A stretch of DNA of 64,000 bases. It comes from Asterella californica (lineage: Eukaryota; Streptophyta; Marchantiopsida; Marchantiales; Aytoniaceae). The DNA is taken from assembly GCA_036924285.1 (NCBI GenBank), contig JAYKYS010000016.1, positions 5,270,001-5,334,000 of the forward strand. Direction: 5' to 3'. The translations under genes were made by a program, and so were the position numbers. Under the pieces are notes generated by a model. That model saw only the letters and a list, made by a program, of their open reading frames with translations. It was not told the origin of the DNA and ran no database searches. The number at the start of each line of letters is the position of its first letter. The first letter of the stretch is position 1. Shown here in pieces: positions 38,881 through 53,199 of this stretch.

Positions 38881-39438
38881 TAAATTTTATGTCAAATTAA
38901 ATTCCATGGGTACAAACATGTGCCACAAAATAATCTTCAACTCTCTTTTATCAACGTTAAGTTGAAGGAGAGTACTCTTATTTCTAAATCTAACTCTTCC
39001 TTTCTTCTTTTCATACTTGCCGTTACAAAGACTTCACAAAATCCTATTATCTTCTTGGGGATGGTGAATACCATTACATGCACCATTGTACCCAAGTTGG
39101 TTTGAATACAGGCTCAGTCTTCTAGCTTACATGAGCTCGGGATCCTTGACCAACTCTTCTCTGGAAATATTACAATACGACTTTTTTTCTCAACACAAGG
39201 GCTGAACTATTTCTTCATTCTCAACAAACTCGTCCGGTTAGTCTCTCATGTTTTCGCTTGCGTTGCTGCTTCCCAAGGTGCGTGTGGTGTCCACAATTTG
39301 CAGGATTAGAGATTTTTCAAAATTTTTAAAGTTAATGACAGATTTATATAATTGAAATAACCTTATTACTTAAGATTACACCTTGCTTAGCAAGAAGATG
39401 GTCCTAAGGGACTTTGTAAAGAGAAGTTGAATTCTTCC

Positions 39439-39502
39439 GAAGTCGGAAGATGGACGTCTTCCGGAAGACAGAAGATGGAAGTCGGAAGACGGACGTCTTC
39501 CG
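39439..39502. repeat. Tandem repeat whose units each contain an inverted repeat
   Basis: A 25-base unit starting GAAGTCGGAAGA occurs at 39,439-39,463 and 39,478-39,502 with one mismatch. In the second copy CGGAAGACGGACGTCTTCCG lets CGGAAGAC pair with GTCTTCCG, so each unit can fold on itself. Confidence 0.85.
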
Positions 39503-41289
39503 AGAAGATAGGGACTACGACTTCGGGGGTACCAACCGCGCGTCACATAGATGAGGGGTAGGTATACCAACCAGTTAGTCACCATAGTAGTAGATAAGTT
39601 GGAGTAACTCAGGTCATTACTTAAATCGTGTAGGGAAGATACGGATGGAGGCGCATTAGCACATACTCTCTTGCTGCTTTCGTGTTGAAATCGACTACGT
39701 ACGACTGCATATTGGGAATTAGAGAAAGCATTGGAAGCACGTAGGATCGAATTGGAGCGAGAGAGAGCGAGGGCGTCTTCTAGCCAAGAAGCGCATTCGA
39801 GTTGGGAGAATAAGGAATCCTTGAGGAGTTGGGAAATCAGAAATCGAGGGCCGAGGTAAGAAATCAGGAGAGAAGCTGTGGAGTGCAGTAGCGAGCTCGA
39901 TTTCAGAAGTAGAGAGGCGCAACTCGAAATTGACAACAGAAGCAGATCGTGGTACCACATTGAAGATGGAATTGAAGGACAGAAGCGCGCAGAAGACTGA
40001 AGGAGCAACCAGAAGCAGCCGGAAGCAATACTTAGGTTCTTCCCATGTTCTTTCTCCTTCTCCACCGCTTCTTGTCTCTGATTTGATGTCCCTCGCGCTT
40101 CCTCGCTCGTTTGCAGGAAGCTCATCGACCGATTTTCCTACCTTAAACTTTCTGATGAGAAGATTGGGCGCGGAAGCGTTGTCCAATTTTTGTCAGTCGT
40201 CTTCTCACTTCTTCCCAAGTTGAAATCGAGCTTCTATGCTTCTCATTCTGAAATTTGATACCCTGACTATCAATTTCTCTATCCTATTGTGCCTTTGTTC
40301 CAGAATTCGTGAACAGAAGACCCTTCCGAATTCGTGAACAGAATGTCTGAACATCTTCGGAAGACGACTGTTTGTAAACTCGTATCAAGTAGATTGGATA
40401 AGAATTGGATTGGATTGGAATTTGTGTCGAGAGAAGCTTGATACGAATCTTGAGTGAGCTTGCGAGTTGATTGTTGTTACGAGAAGCCGAAGATTGAGAA
40501 CCAAGCTTGTGCTTCTCAATCTTCTCGACTTCTCAAAATCCACATCTTCCTAGAGAGACTAGAAGACTGGAAAGTTTGGCAGAATGCGCGAGAAGATGTG
40601 AGAGTCCTTTACGGGTCTCTTCTATTCGACCCATACCAGCATGTTCCTTCTTCTTCCCGAACGTAGAAGAGAGTTGTGAGAAGCCTTGCTGGCAGAATCT
40701 GGAGAGAATGGTCAAGGGTCATGTCTTCTCGTCATGCAGTAAGCTTCTTCTGAGAGTGTATGAAAGATGAGGAGTTGGAAAACCAAAGTATGAATGGTCT
40801 GTGTCTGTTGTGAGGTTAGATTGTGTGTCGGAAGCCGAAGACAAGTGAGATCAGTGATGAGAAGCCTGGCTACGGGAAGTCTTATGAGGACGTCAGTTAA
40901 CCAGAAGCTGTCCCGAGAGTCTTCTTGGAGGTCACTGTAGGAGTCCTCAGCCTTCTTCTAAACCTTTCGTGAACTTAGCTTCTCATGCATCTTTCATCTT
41001 CTATGAGAAAGTATGATGAATTGCAAGGTGGATTGTCTTCTTAAGAATCCATGCGATGCCTTGCTTAGTTAGGATTGTTAGATATAGCTCGGAAGACGAG
41101 AGCTACTTAGGAAGCACTGTTAGAATCTCAGAAGACGGAATAGTTGTCTTATGGAAGACTAGGTCCGTTTTCTGAGAGTGGAAGCGAGATTGTGAGGACC
41201 GAGTAAAGACTAAACCTTCGGTCCACAAGAAAGTATGTGTGGCTTAGTGTAACAGAAGCTCGAAACACGTCGATGCATCCTCGAGGGTT

Positions 41290-41998
41290 GGTGTTACCAA
41301 GTTGGCTGAGGCTAAACCTTACATCAAGGAGTTGGGCCTCGACTTCTTTCTATGGAACTGGTCTCGCAGACCAAGATATTCTCGAGGAGATTTGGACAGC
41401 ACTGCCTCCGCACAACCTTGTACCCATGAAGATAGGGGTCGCTCGCAGAAGATCATCTTCCTAGACGGTGGAGTGATGACGTAAGACTTTTCACAGATTA
41501 GAAGCAGAGAACTGAGGATACTAGTTGGAGAAGAAGATCTTACCGATGATATTTGAGAAGTGGTATGTACCTGGAAGTACCACATGCCTCTTCCTGGAAG
41601 ATAGACAGGGGAGGAACGGATGGAAAGTAGAAGCTTACCGGGAGCCGAGGAAGCGTCTTCTGAGGAAGTTGTATCTTCATATTTTCTCCAAGGGAAAAGC
41701 ACAGAAGTTGAGATACCTTGGAGATCAGGACGTGGAATTCCTGGAAGCTATCTAGGAAGGACAGGTCGTCAATTGGGGTGCCTTCTTCCACACTTACATC
41801 CATGCCGAGCTAGTGTACTTGGGCACCCCAGCAGGAGGGCACCTCACCCCGTTCTTCTATTATTTGTATGTATCCAAGGGAGATTTGCAAGAAGACCAGT
41901 TGGCGAAGTATGGACTAGCAGGACAACGCGAGGTGAAGGAAGAGACCTCGGAGGACGAAGACCGGGCAGTGACAATGTCTTCCTTCTCACTTTAGTGC
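41290..41998 (+). pseudogene. Frame-broken coding remnant (unknown retroelement-type domain)
   Basis: Successive frames read LAEAKPYIKELGLDFFLWNW (41,300-41,360), EKWYVPGSTTCLFLEDRQGR (41,550-41,610), and from about 41,760 GQVVNWGAFFHTYIHAELVY continuing to LTPFFYYLYVSKGD. The order and composition resemble a globular domain followed by an acidic, Ser-rich tail ending at 41,995. Stops and frame changes separate the blocks. I do not know the family; moderate similarity to repetitive hypothetical proteins of bryophyte genomes is an impression only. Confidence 0.4.
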
Positions 41999-42441
41999 CT
42001 CGAGTAGGAACAGACACTCAACAGAAGACGATTTTGGTGAGAGAAGACGACTCCAACGGCACAGAAGACGCGTCGTCGTCGAGGAAGATGAGACATAAGA
42101 GTGTGCCTAAGAAGAGCGTATCTTTCTCGATCATCCACTCTAGATCCGAGTCGGATTCACCAGAAGACAAGCCGAGCACCAATATCGTGCAAAAGACAAC
42201 TTCTGTGACTCGAAGTCAAAGTATGCGTTGACATTTCGACTGCGACTCGAAGAAGTGCAGCGAAGAGGACTGCTCCTGCAATGAGAAGAGATTTTCCACC
42301 TCGGAAGATGAGAAGAGTAGCATCTTCTCATGTGCATAAGCAGAAGATCACGGTGGTAGAAGAGGCATCTTTGCTTCTGGAAGACAAGGAAGACGTCTCT
42401 GATCGATCCGTGAGGATGAACTGTCTTCTACAAGAAGAAGA

Positions 42442-43385
42442 TTGGAAGAGTTCAACGCCTTCTTCAGTTCGGAGATCCAGTCAACCATGGAGTTGGTTGA
42501 GAAGCATGCGATGGCTCAAGAGAAGTCACTACGACCAGGTTTTGGTCTGCGCACCTTGATGCAGCAGGAGGTGGTCCAGAAGAAGGTGGACACGCTGGAA
42601 GTTAACCTCTGCACTACGGAGAAGCTCTCAGTGAAGTACAAAGTAGAAGCTTCTACTTCTGTCAAGGAGTTGTGCAGTTGCGGAAGAGCAACCAGGAGTT
42701 GCAGACATGGCTACAACAACACGAGCAAGAGATTCAGCGAAACAGAAAGAAGCTCACTGGACTCGCAGAAGAGAAGAATGACATGGAGAGCACTGCGGGA
42801 AGCCGTAGTAGAGAAGAAGCAGCGAGAGGAAGCAGAAGCCCGAGCGCAGGAGATCGTGACACAGATGGTGGAAGCACTTCAGAAGAAGTTCAACTTCACT
42901 ACGGGTAGGAAGCTTCTCACCCTGACACGAGAGTGGGATGACGATTCTAGAGAGATGTTAGTGGACTGCAAGGAGAGCATGTTCCGCTACTTGGATCGGA
43001 AGATCGAGGACTTGAAGACTCTTTACGATCTTTTTAGAAGCCGAGAAGATCACAGAAGAAGCTCCGGAAGACAAGAAGCAAAGGTGTCTTCCTAGGTGTT
43101 TCGAGTGGAGGAGGTGACTACCTCTGACCATTGTGAAGTCACCCTAGCTCCCAACGTCGAATGGGTGCCACAGAAGAGTCAAGAAGCGCAGGTGGACTCA
43201 GCTTCCCAGAAGTTGCTTCTGTCTTCCGAAGCTACACCAGAGCACACATCACGAGTATCGAAGAGGAAGCCACCTCAGCTGCACCCGAGGTACCAGCAAG
43301 GCTTCCCACTTTATCAGAAGCCGATTTAAGAGATAATGTAGGAGAGAATCCAATGGAGAGCCATCTGACGATCAGGAGTAAATAA
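42442..43385 (+). pseudogene. Coiled-coil protein remnant with compensating frame shifts
   Basis: A 217-codon frame (42,442-43,095) is open but switches sense inside. Up to about 42,670 and after about 42,790 it reads good heptad-like sequence (MELVEKHAMAQEKSLRPGFG; EKKQREEAEARAQEIVTQMV). Between these the coding-like frame is the next one (QLRKSNQELQTWLQQHEQEI at 42,672-42,730). A pair of offsetting small indels explains this. After the TAG at 43,093 the same frame stays open to 43,329, while a third frame reads to 43,385. A structural or gag-like coiled-coil protein is inferred; no enzyme motif is visible. Confidence 0.45.
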
Positions 43386-43399
43386 TAGAGTTATGAAGA

Positions 43400-45320
43400 T
43401 AGTTGACTTGTCTAATTTTGGTAGGAAGTGGAGTCTACTATTTTAGGAAGGGGTAACTCCTTTTGTATCTTTAGATGACTGTCCATGTAACAAGATATAC
43501 GACGATAGGAGTAGAGAGTTAGTTTCCAAACTGAAAAAAGAATCGTATGCATGTGAGGTGGTGGACTTCTGACAGCGCTTCATTTTTCCTTGGCTGCGAG
43601 TTGGAATTGGAGGGGAACTCACTCCTACGACTCAAAGATACAAGTATAAGGTCGATCACAGAGTAAGATTATACACACACACATAAGATACATTTCGCAC
43701 ATTGTTAGAGACATACGAGCAGAGTTGGGTGTAGGAGAGGTCTGCACTTTCGTTGCTAGCAGGGGATCGAAGGATGTAGACAGCAATAGTGGACAGCCTA
43801 GAACAGGGAACGACATCACCGTGTAGTCCTACTTCTAAGATGATGTGTCGAGGAGTAGTGACAAGAAATGGAGAGAGTGAGCTTCTCGAAACCAATGTAC
43901 CTTCTTCTCGGAGAATTGATTTCAGAAGCTTTGTCTGTGTCTTCTAGGTAATAGATTCTTCGAATTCACACCCAATTATGCTGGGAAGTCTTTTTCTTGA
44001 GTGGCGATGATTGTTAGAAGCTGTGCAGAGTCAATATTGTCTCATCCAGTGGAGCACTTCGGATCCATGTACTAATTGATTTATGGAAGATTGATCCTTG
44101 AAGTCATAGTAGCAGAGCGATGACAGAAGAAAAAAGAAATCCTCTTTCCACAGCAAAAGACGACATCCACGATTGATGTCGTCTTTTGCTAAACCTTTAA
44201 GATAATTTATGATCTTCTTCTTCAAATTACTACAAGTAGGGATGGCTTGTTAATCAAGATCCGGATTAGAAATGTCAAAATTTTAATTTCTCTTTTCCAT
44301 CTTGTTTCCTCTTGTTTGGATTTTCTCTCTTCCTCATCTTTTCTCATCTTCCCATCTTTCTATCGTTATCTAGTGAGTTTCCTAGATTTCTATTGAACTT
44401 CCGTGAAGGTGAATGTCGTCGTAGTGCTACAGGAAGGCCGCTTCCATAAGCAGAAACATGGGAAAGCTACAGGGGCATACACATTGTGATTAATCTAACT
44501 CTTTTAGAAATTGGAGGAGCAATGTGTGATACACATTGGTAAGTTGACATCTACGAAGCAGGGACCGTCTTCTAGAGGTGTCAAAAGTCGAGTTGAACGT
44601 CCAAAATTGAGAATTATTTCGAGAAGACCGTCGTGAAAAGACTGTAAGTCGTGATCTAGAAGCAGAAAACGTCTTCTGAGCTTCTCAGTAAATAATGTGT
44701 GATATTTAATATTGTATTTGTATATTTAAGTCCATGATATCTTCTGAAAAGATTGGAATAAGTGTAAGTTTTGTGAGAAGACGAGTTTTTTAGGCAAATC
44801 CCGCACGTTTGTACATTTGAACACATATTAGAATTTAGAACAACGATACTAGTGTAATCTTTTGTTAAGAACAAAATTTTTTATGCTATAATGAGATAAG
44901 AAAAAATTTCCAGAGACATTACAATGCGCCACTCTCATCCTCATTCTCGGCCAAATTGGGTTCTTTCGTATGGAACTGAGCAAACTTTATTAATTCTTTC
45001 AAGTGCTCTAACGAGGGCAAGCTTGGAAGTGCAAGTGCCTCTTTGCACACTTGGCTCCACGTTTCGCAAGATGCCGTTTGACTTGTTTCGCTTCAGGTTT
45101 TCTCTTCAGTACACTCGACTACACAGTATTATGCTCTGATTAGAACACCGAGCTAGTTTCTACGTTCGATACCTCTCGCTTCTCTTTAGAACTCTCTACT
45201 CACAATGAACAATAAGCTGTATACCTTGTATACTCAGCTACCGAAGATCGATGCTGAGTTGATTACATCTCAGACCTCTAAGCGAAAGATCTGAGATTCA
45301 AACCTGTCTGCTCCCAGTTG
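43400..45320. other. Non-coding interval between repeat blocks
   Basis: No gene was recognised. Purine-rich GAAGAC-type sequence fades out by about 44.8 kb. A perfect hairpin sits at 44,152-44,190. The remainder is AT-rich with short ORFs only. Confidence 0.45.
44152..44190. repeat. Perfect 16-bp-stem hairpin
   Basis: AGCAAAAGACGACATC, seven-base loop CACGATT, then the exact complement GATGTCGTCTTTTGCT. It lies on the margin of the GAAGAC-rich block and could be a folded RNA element or a MITE remnant. Confidence 0.9.
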
Positions 45321-45325
45321 GAAGT

Positions 45326-45583
45326 GCAAAAAGTCGCTGTATGTACAATCCGATCTGAATCCGCTAAGGTTACCTACAAAAGACAGTCCAATGCCCCTTA
45401 AGAGATAAAGCGCAAAAAGTCGCTGTATGTACAATCCGATCTGAATCCGCTAAAGTTACCTACAAAAGACAGTCCAATGCCCCTTAAGAGATAAAGCGCA
45501 AAAAGTCGCTGTATGTACAATCCGATCTGAATCCGCTAAGGTTACCTACAAAACACAGTCCAATGCCCCTTAAGAGATAAAGC
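45326..45583. repeat. Three-copy 86-bp tandem repeat
   Basis: Units start at 45,326, 45,412 and 45,498 with GCAAAAAGTCGCTGTATGTA and end GAGATAAAGC. Copy 2 differs by AAAGTT for AAGGTT and copy 3 by AAACACAG for AAAGACAG. The units abut with no spacers, so this is a minisatellite and not a CRISPR array. Confidence 0.95.
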
Positions 45584-45599
45584 GCACAAGTTAACAACT

Positions 45600-47900
45600 T
45601 TATACTAGTCCAGCAGCTTGTGGCCCGTCTTGTTTCTCTCTCTTGTCCGCTATTAAGATACGATATATAGATCTTGTTTCCGCTTTGGCTCCGATCTTCC
45701 GGCCTTCGCATGCCCTTGTCTTCTATGCTACTCACCCGGCTAATAAACTCCTTTCGGGTGCTCTGGTTCTGATGGTGGTGTTTAGCTTCCCGGCAGTTTA
45801 TCCTTGTACTCCCTTTTCGTTCTAACAAAGCTCTCGGGGCGCACTGGCGTCTTCTCCAAACAAATGAAAAGAAACTATGCAAACGCATATATTCATAGTT
45901 GAGTATAGCAGATTTTATCAACGACCACTCTCCAGTAGAGGTAAATACGGGGCCTAAGTACAAAGTAAGTAGCAAATATGGTCTGAATATGCGCTGAACT
46001 GTCAAGCGGAGTTAGCGAATTGTTTGTAACCGAAGGTGTCCCGATGGGAATGTGTAGCAAGACGTACATTTCCAGAAAAGGTTCCCCTTGGTATAGAGTG
46101 CGATGCAGAGTGCAATGCAACGGAGAAAGATGCAAGGTGACTGATTGAAACAACATCAAGTGCATAGCCGAAAGAGCTGGAACTGAAATGGAAAGAGCAG
46201 GAGTTAAACCGAACGATAGGGTATTAAGTGAACGTCGTCGGTGGCGAGCAAGAATGATATAGCAAAGAATCCAACGAAGAGCTTTAATTTGGAGAGCAAA
46301 GATTTATCGAGTAAAATGAGCTATCAGACAGGCCGAAGATATAAAGCAAAGAAAGAGAAGAGAATAGAGGTAAAATATTTGTCGCAGGGTCACTGATGCA
46401 TATAGGCACTGGGTAGGTGTACACTCAGAAACCTAATTACCACATACATACACTCAGAGCATGCAGTGGAACACCTTCTCGTCCCATGCACCACCTCAAC
46501 CAGCTCTCTAACTTCATCAGCACCCAAGAGAGAGAGAGTTAAGCACCCAAGAGAGAGGGTTAGGCGGTAGATGAGTAGGGGAAGTGATCGGCCGAAGTTG
46601 AAGACTTTTCCGACTCATCCTGGACAGACAATTGTCGGTCCAGGAGTTTCTGTTGAGTTTCGGGACATATGGAGAGTCATACATTGTTGCTATGCTATCA
46701 TCTAGCAACAAAGTATGACTCTCGGTCCATGAGAACAACAGTTCGATGCAAGAACTATCCTCAAACAAGACCCGAATCTTTTAACCTACAAAAGTACATA
46801 GCAAGTAAGACAGCAGGTTGTACATGTGCGCTAAATTCAAGTGGATGTTTGTAACCAGGGAACAACTAAACGTCTCCCATCGCAAGCAAGTGCAATATAC
46901 ACGAATCATGTAACATAACGAAGAGGGAGAGCTTTAGTTGTGACCTAAACACTATAGGCCAATGGCACAGTAAGGGAACAGAGTACAGAGGAGGGAGCGC
47001 TTAGGTTGTAACACATAACCATCAGTGCGCAGAGTAATCATTAAGTATAGATCCACAAATTCGAAAGACACTCAGTAAGCCTTCTGCATAATAGTCACTC
47101 GCACAATCTAAACGTAGGCAATGAGTAATTGTGCATTATAAGTACCTAGCAACCCCAAAAACTTTGGCATGCACCACAACAGCACTCCGACTTCAGCACT
47201 AATGTAACGTTCGAACGCCCGAAACACACGATATGCTGTCCCTAAATAAGGACACCGTCCACAGAGAGTGTTAGACTGTAAACAATCAGGAAAAGTGATC
47301 AACAGAAGCTGAGGACGTTTCCCGCTTAACAGGGCCTTGTTGGTCGAGGAGTGAACCCTCCGATCTTTTAAGAGCTATGCAGAAGATTGCATATGATCAA
47401 TACATGTAGGGATCCGACGTAGCTTTACTTATAACTCACCAAGTAAGTAGCAAAGAGGGAAGCGAAAGCCTGATCAGATATGCGACCTGAAGACAGCAAG
47501 AGCCAATACTCATAAGAGACTGCATTCTTCCTTCCTATCATAACTGATATCATGTTTACGTTGTTCTTCGGTCACCAGCGATCTTTCTGCCGTATCTATC
47601 AGTCATGTCAACAACCAGCTCACGTCCACACATCAGACATGGTTGAGGTCAATACACTTTCCGCGGGCAATGCAGAGGAGAGGAGTAAGGAAAGGAAAGG
47701 AAGGAAACTGCTTTTCCCTCTCAAAACAACTCTCGTCAGTTTTCAGTCTTTATCGCTTGCCCCATTATGACCAGCTAACGGGGCCATCCGAAGGACCCAA
47801 TGAAGATCCGGAAAAATTGACTTAGTACAGATCAGCTGGTGGGGTATGACGACCTTCGGAACTGGGAAAACTGGCGTACGATTCTAATTCAAATGAGAAC
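45600..47900. other. Intergenic region downstream of LYSA, no recognised gene
   Basis: Contains only short ORFs. A doubled GCACCCAAGAGAGAG phrase occurs at 46,521-46,560 and a near-perfect hairpin at 46,672-46,723. The part nearest 47,970 should include the LYSA 3' UTR. Confidence 0.45.
46672..46723. repeat. 21-bp-arm inverted repeat, small-RNA-precursor-like
   Basis: GAGAGTCATACATTGTTGCTA in two pieces (GAGAGTCATA at 46,672-46,681, CATTGTTGCTA at 46,682-46,692) pairs with TAGCAACAAAGTATGACTCTC (TAGCAACAAA at 46,703-46,712, GTATGACTCTC at 46,713-46,723) with one mismatch and a 10-base loop. Arm length suits a plant small-RNA duplex, but pairing does not extend beyond the arms, so a MITE remnant is at least as likely. 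Confidence 0.7.
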
Positions 47901-47970
47901 GAAAGCTACGGCACTCCTTTCTTGAATATCAGCTAATCCCTGATTCACATATCTCTTAATGGATGACACC

Positions 47971-50716
<2,746 letters not shown>

Positions 50717-50829
50717 TCAACAGAGTCGAGAGTATCCCTCTCTCCTTAGGGTCGGCTTGTTAAGAGCGCTATATAGTGACGTCCAAGGGGTAGTCCAAAT
50801 GTCATAACGTGCAGGCAGTCCACAAAAGT

Positions 50830-53170
50830 TAGATCGAGAAATTTAGAACTACAGGGCAACCAGCACAGTGACAGTGAAATAGCATAAGGACAAGTGTGGA
50901 AAACCCCCACCGTGGGATAACAAGGAAATCACCACCGGATACAAGACGGAGAAAGAAAGAATCGGGAACACTACAATGTCTAGCTAATTGCGAAACCTCC
51001 TCAAGTAAGGAGGCACGGGCTTCCATGAGCTGAGTCACTAATGGACCACCTCTCCTACCGGTGTCCGAAAGCGTCTTACACTCTCCTCAAAGCAAAGCTT
51101 TCACTAACGTCCTCTGCTATACTATACTGATTCACTTCTGCACACAAGCGACATATTATCTTAAAGATAGCGTAGTCCTTCTAGAGTTCTCCATCTGCAT
51201 ACATGCTAACTAAGACAAGAGATCAGTAAAATTTGGATGAAGACATCCTAAAGTCTAAATCACAAAAGAAAAAACTCCCATAGAAGCATGTCTATTTGAG
51301 TAGTCCAGGATCTTCCACTCAGCTGCCAAAGAAGTTACATGTCTCTAAATAAGTAGTGTCTGATGAACACATGAGTCATCTATTGGATCTACAATAACCA
51401 CATCGGTCACATATGTCACTCTCTCATGGTTGAAATATAAATCTATTCATCGTCGAGAAAGATTCATGAGGAAGAAGGAAAGAGACCTCTAACCTCCTTT
51501 CTCAAATGAAGATCAGTCTCTCTCATGAGAGAAAGTACAGTGTCTCGAATGATGTCATGCTCTGCAATGATTTCTCCTCTCTGTATACATAAAAAAAGAT
51601 GCTTTTCTATAACAGAGATAGCTTGGTCACAGCTACACCTCGAGATAGCGACAATCAGAGGCTGAAAGAAAATCAATTGAAGACGCATCACTATACTATA
51701 AGCTGAAGGTACGATGCATAGTCGAGAGAAAGAAGGTTTGGTAGAAAACTAAACACCCGTACCCAGATCCGCGCAAGAACGAAGACGAGCAATAATATGA
51801 AATGAAAGTCCATCTGACTGGAGATGAGCAAGGAGTAGATAGAAACTATGCTTGAGTGTCTTCTAAGCGAAAGCATCCCATCTCTAGCAATGACATCAAA
51901 AGGAGATAAGAGGGATTGAGTCGGAGTAGGTAAATCATCTCTACACTGACGTCATGATCATGTAGGGATGGGAAAGAACCCATCCCTTATCTGCAGAAAA
52001 AAACCTCACACAATAGTGGAACATGGTGTACGTGAAAATATAGTGCCAAAGATGATGCGACTAGAGCTCAAGTACCCAAGAAAGCCAAAGAGACAGAGAC
52101 CCTAGAGACTAAGAGGTCTACCCCACCATGCCTACGAGACCAAGTAACATACTCCTTAACCAACTCTCTCTCTAAACAAAAAATTGCTACTAGTCTCAGA
52201 ATATATACAAAAGTCGTCAACAAACCTTTAATCAAACTACTCCAAAATGTCAAAAAAATAGACGTAAGTGACACACATCTTTGAAGAAATGATGATCTCC
52301 TCATAAAGCAAAAAAGATAAAATGAAAAATGCAATCTAAGAGAGGAGCCAAAGGACCCTGCTCCAATAGATGCTCATCTAAGAAAGATAATACAAACTCG
52401 GGTGAACCAAAAGTGCTATCCAAGACTCTAATATCATAATGAGGAACGAGAAAGCCCTCTAGGGTGATGAAACAAGAATCCAAAGCAGAAGGAGACCAAA
52501 CTCGACACTTGATCACCCTAACCGACAAAACAATGATCAAAAAGTCCGCTCAAATATCTTCGAATACATGTCATACCAAAGAAGCGGATCTCTCAATATG
52601 AGTATCATCTTGTAAAGAAAGAATCAAACACCCTAGATTGGAGAGCCATCACCTTTCGCAATGTTAAACAATGAGCCATGATGAACAATGGACCTCTTAG
52701 AGGGTCGACTGTCTAGTACTTGTCTCATATCGTATGATCTCCACACCTTGCACTGAAGAATCGTGAGTATAATACAGAGCAGTAGCAACACCATAAAATA
52801 TCTCAACAAAAAATATGAGCTAGAAAGTGGAGGACCCGCATTCAACAGCTTCGACGACGTTCCTTGGAATGCATTTTACACATCTATTTGTAGAACCATC
52901 CAATCGAGTTGAAGCTCTAAGGATGCACGATACGCATGCACAAGATCTCGATGTCACCTCTGACACCCACCTCGTATTGATAAGATTGTAGATGTTGTGC
53001 AAATGTATTCTTGTGTTGAAGCACCATAACATGACTGGCAAGTTTGGGAATGACCTCTCTCATCGCTAGAGGACGTATGTCTCTGTCGTCCTTGCTGATC
53101 GAGAGCAACCTACTCGCATTTAAACCTGAACGATTCGTGGATGCACTGTAAGACGACATGTTTCTCATGC
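50830..53170 (-). mobile_element. Decayed non-LTR-like reverse transcriptase element
   Basis: Minus-strand blocks, broken by stops and frame changes, follow the order of a LINE-like polyprotein. First come RT core residues DDRDIRPLAMREVIPKLASH and YQYEVGVRGDIEILCMRIVH (53,100-52,925). Next is NAFQGTSSKLLNAGPPLSSS (about 52,865-52,800), then WSPSALDSCFITLEGFLVPH and RVLDSTFGSPEFVLSFLDEH (52,510-52,370). An endonuclease-like tail follows (IAEHDIIRDTVLSLMRETDL, 51,580-51,510; VTYVTDVVIVDP, about 51,420-51,385) and a C terminus (TQLMEARASLLEEV, about 51,035-50,990). The polymerase Asp motif was not found intact. The last ~100 bases match the retroposon at 17.3 kb. It is not functional. Confidence 0.7.
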
Positions 53171-53199
53171 AGGAGTACCTCAGATGACTATGATTACTA

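Larger units (their letters stand above)
39376..43400 (+). mobile_element. GAAGA/TCTTC-saturated decayed element with gag-like and coiled-coil coding
   Basis: This 4-kb block has an extreme excess of GAAGAC/GTCTTC and AGAAG that is absent from flanking DNA. It carries several plus-strand coding remnants broken by stops and frame changes: charged helix (ELEKALEARRIELERERARA, about 39,705-39,765), a globular piece around 41.3-42.0 kb, and a long coiled coil at 42.4-43.1 kb. No reverse transcriptase, transposase or clear LTR pair is visible. I infer a degenerate mobile or repeated gene of retroelement-gag type. The minus-strand ORF at 39,376-40,125 is a shadow of the purine bias. Confidence 0.5.

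Noticed and set aside
39376..40125. 249-codon minus-strand ORF
   Set aside because: It is the antisense of purine-rich GAAGAC sequence; the Ser/Leu-rich product is what such DNA yields, and coding-like helix sequence is on the plus strand.
45326..45583. Possible CRISPR array
   Set aside because: Units of 86 bases abut without spacers and the context is plant nuclear DNA; it is a minisatellite.
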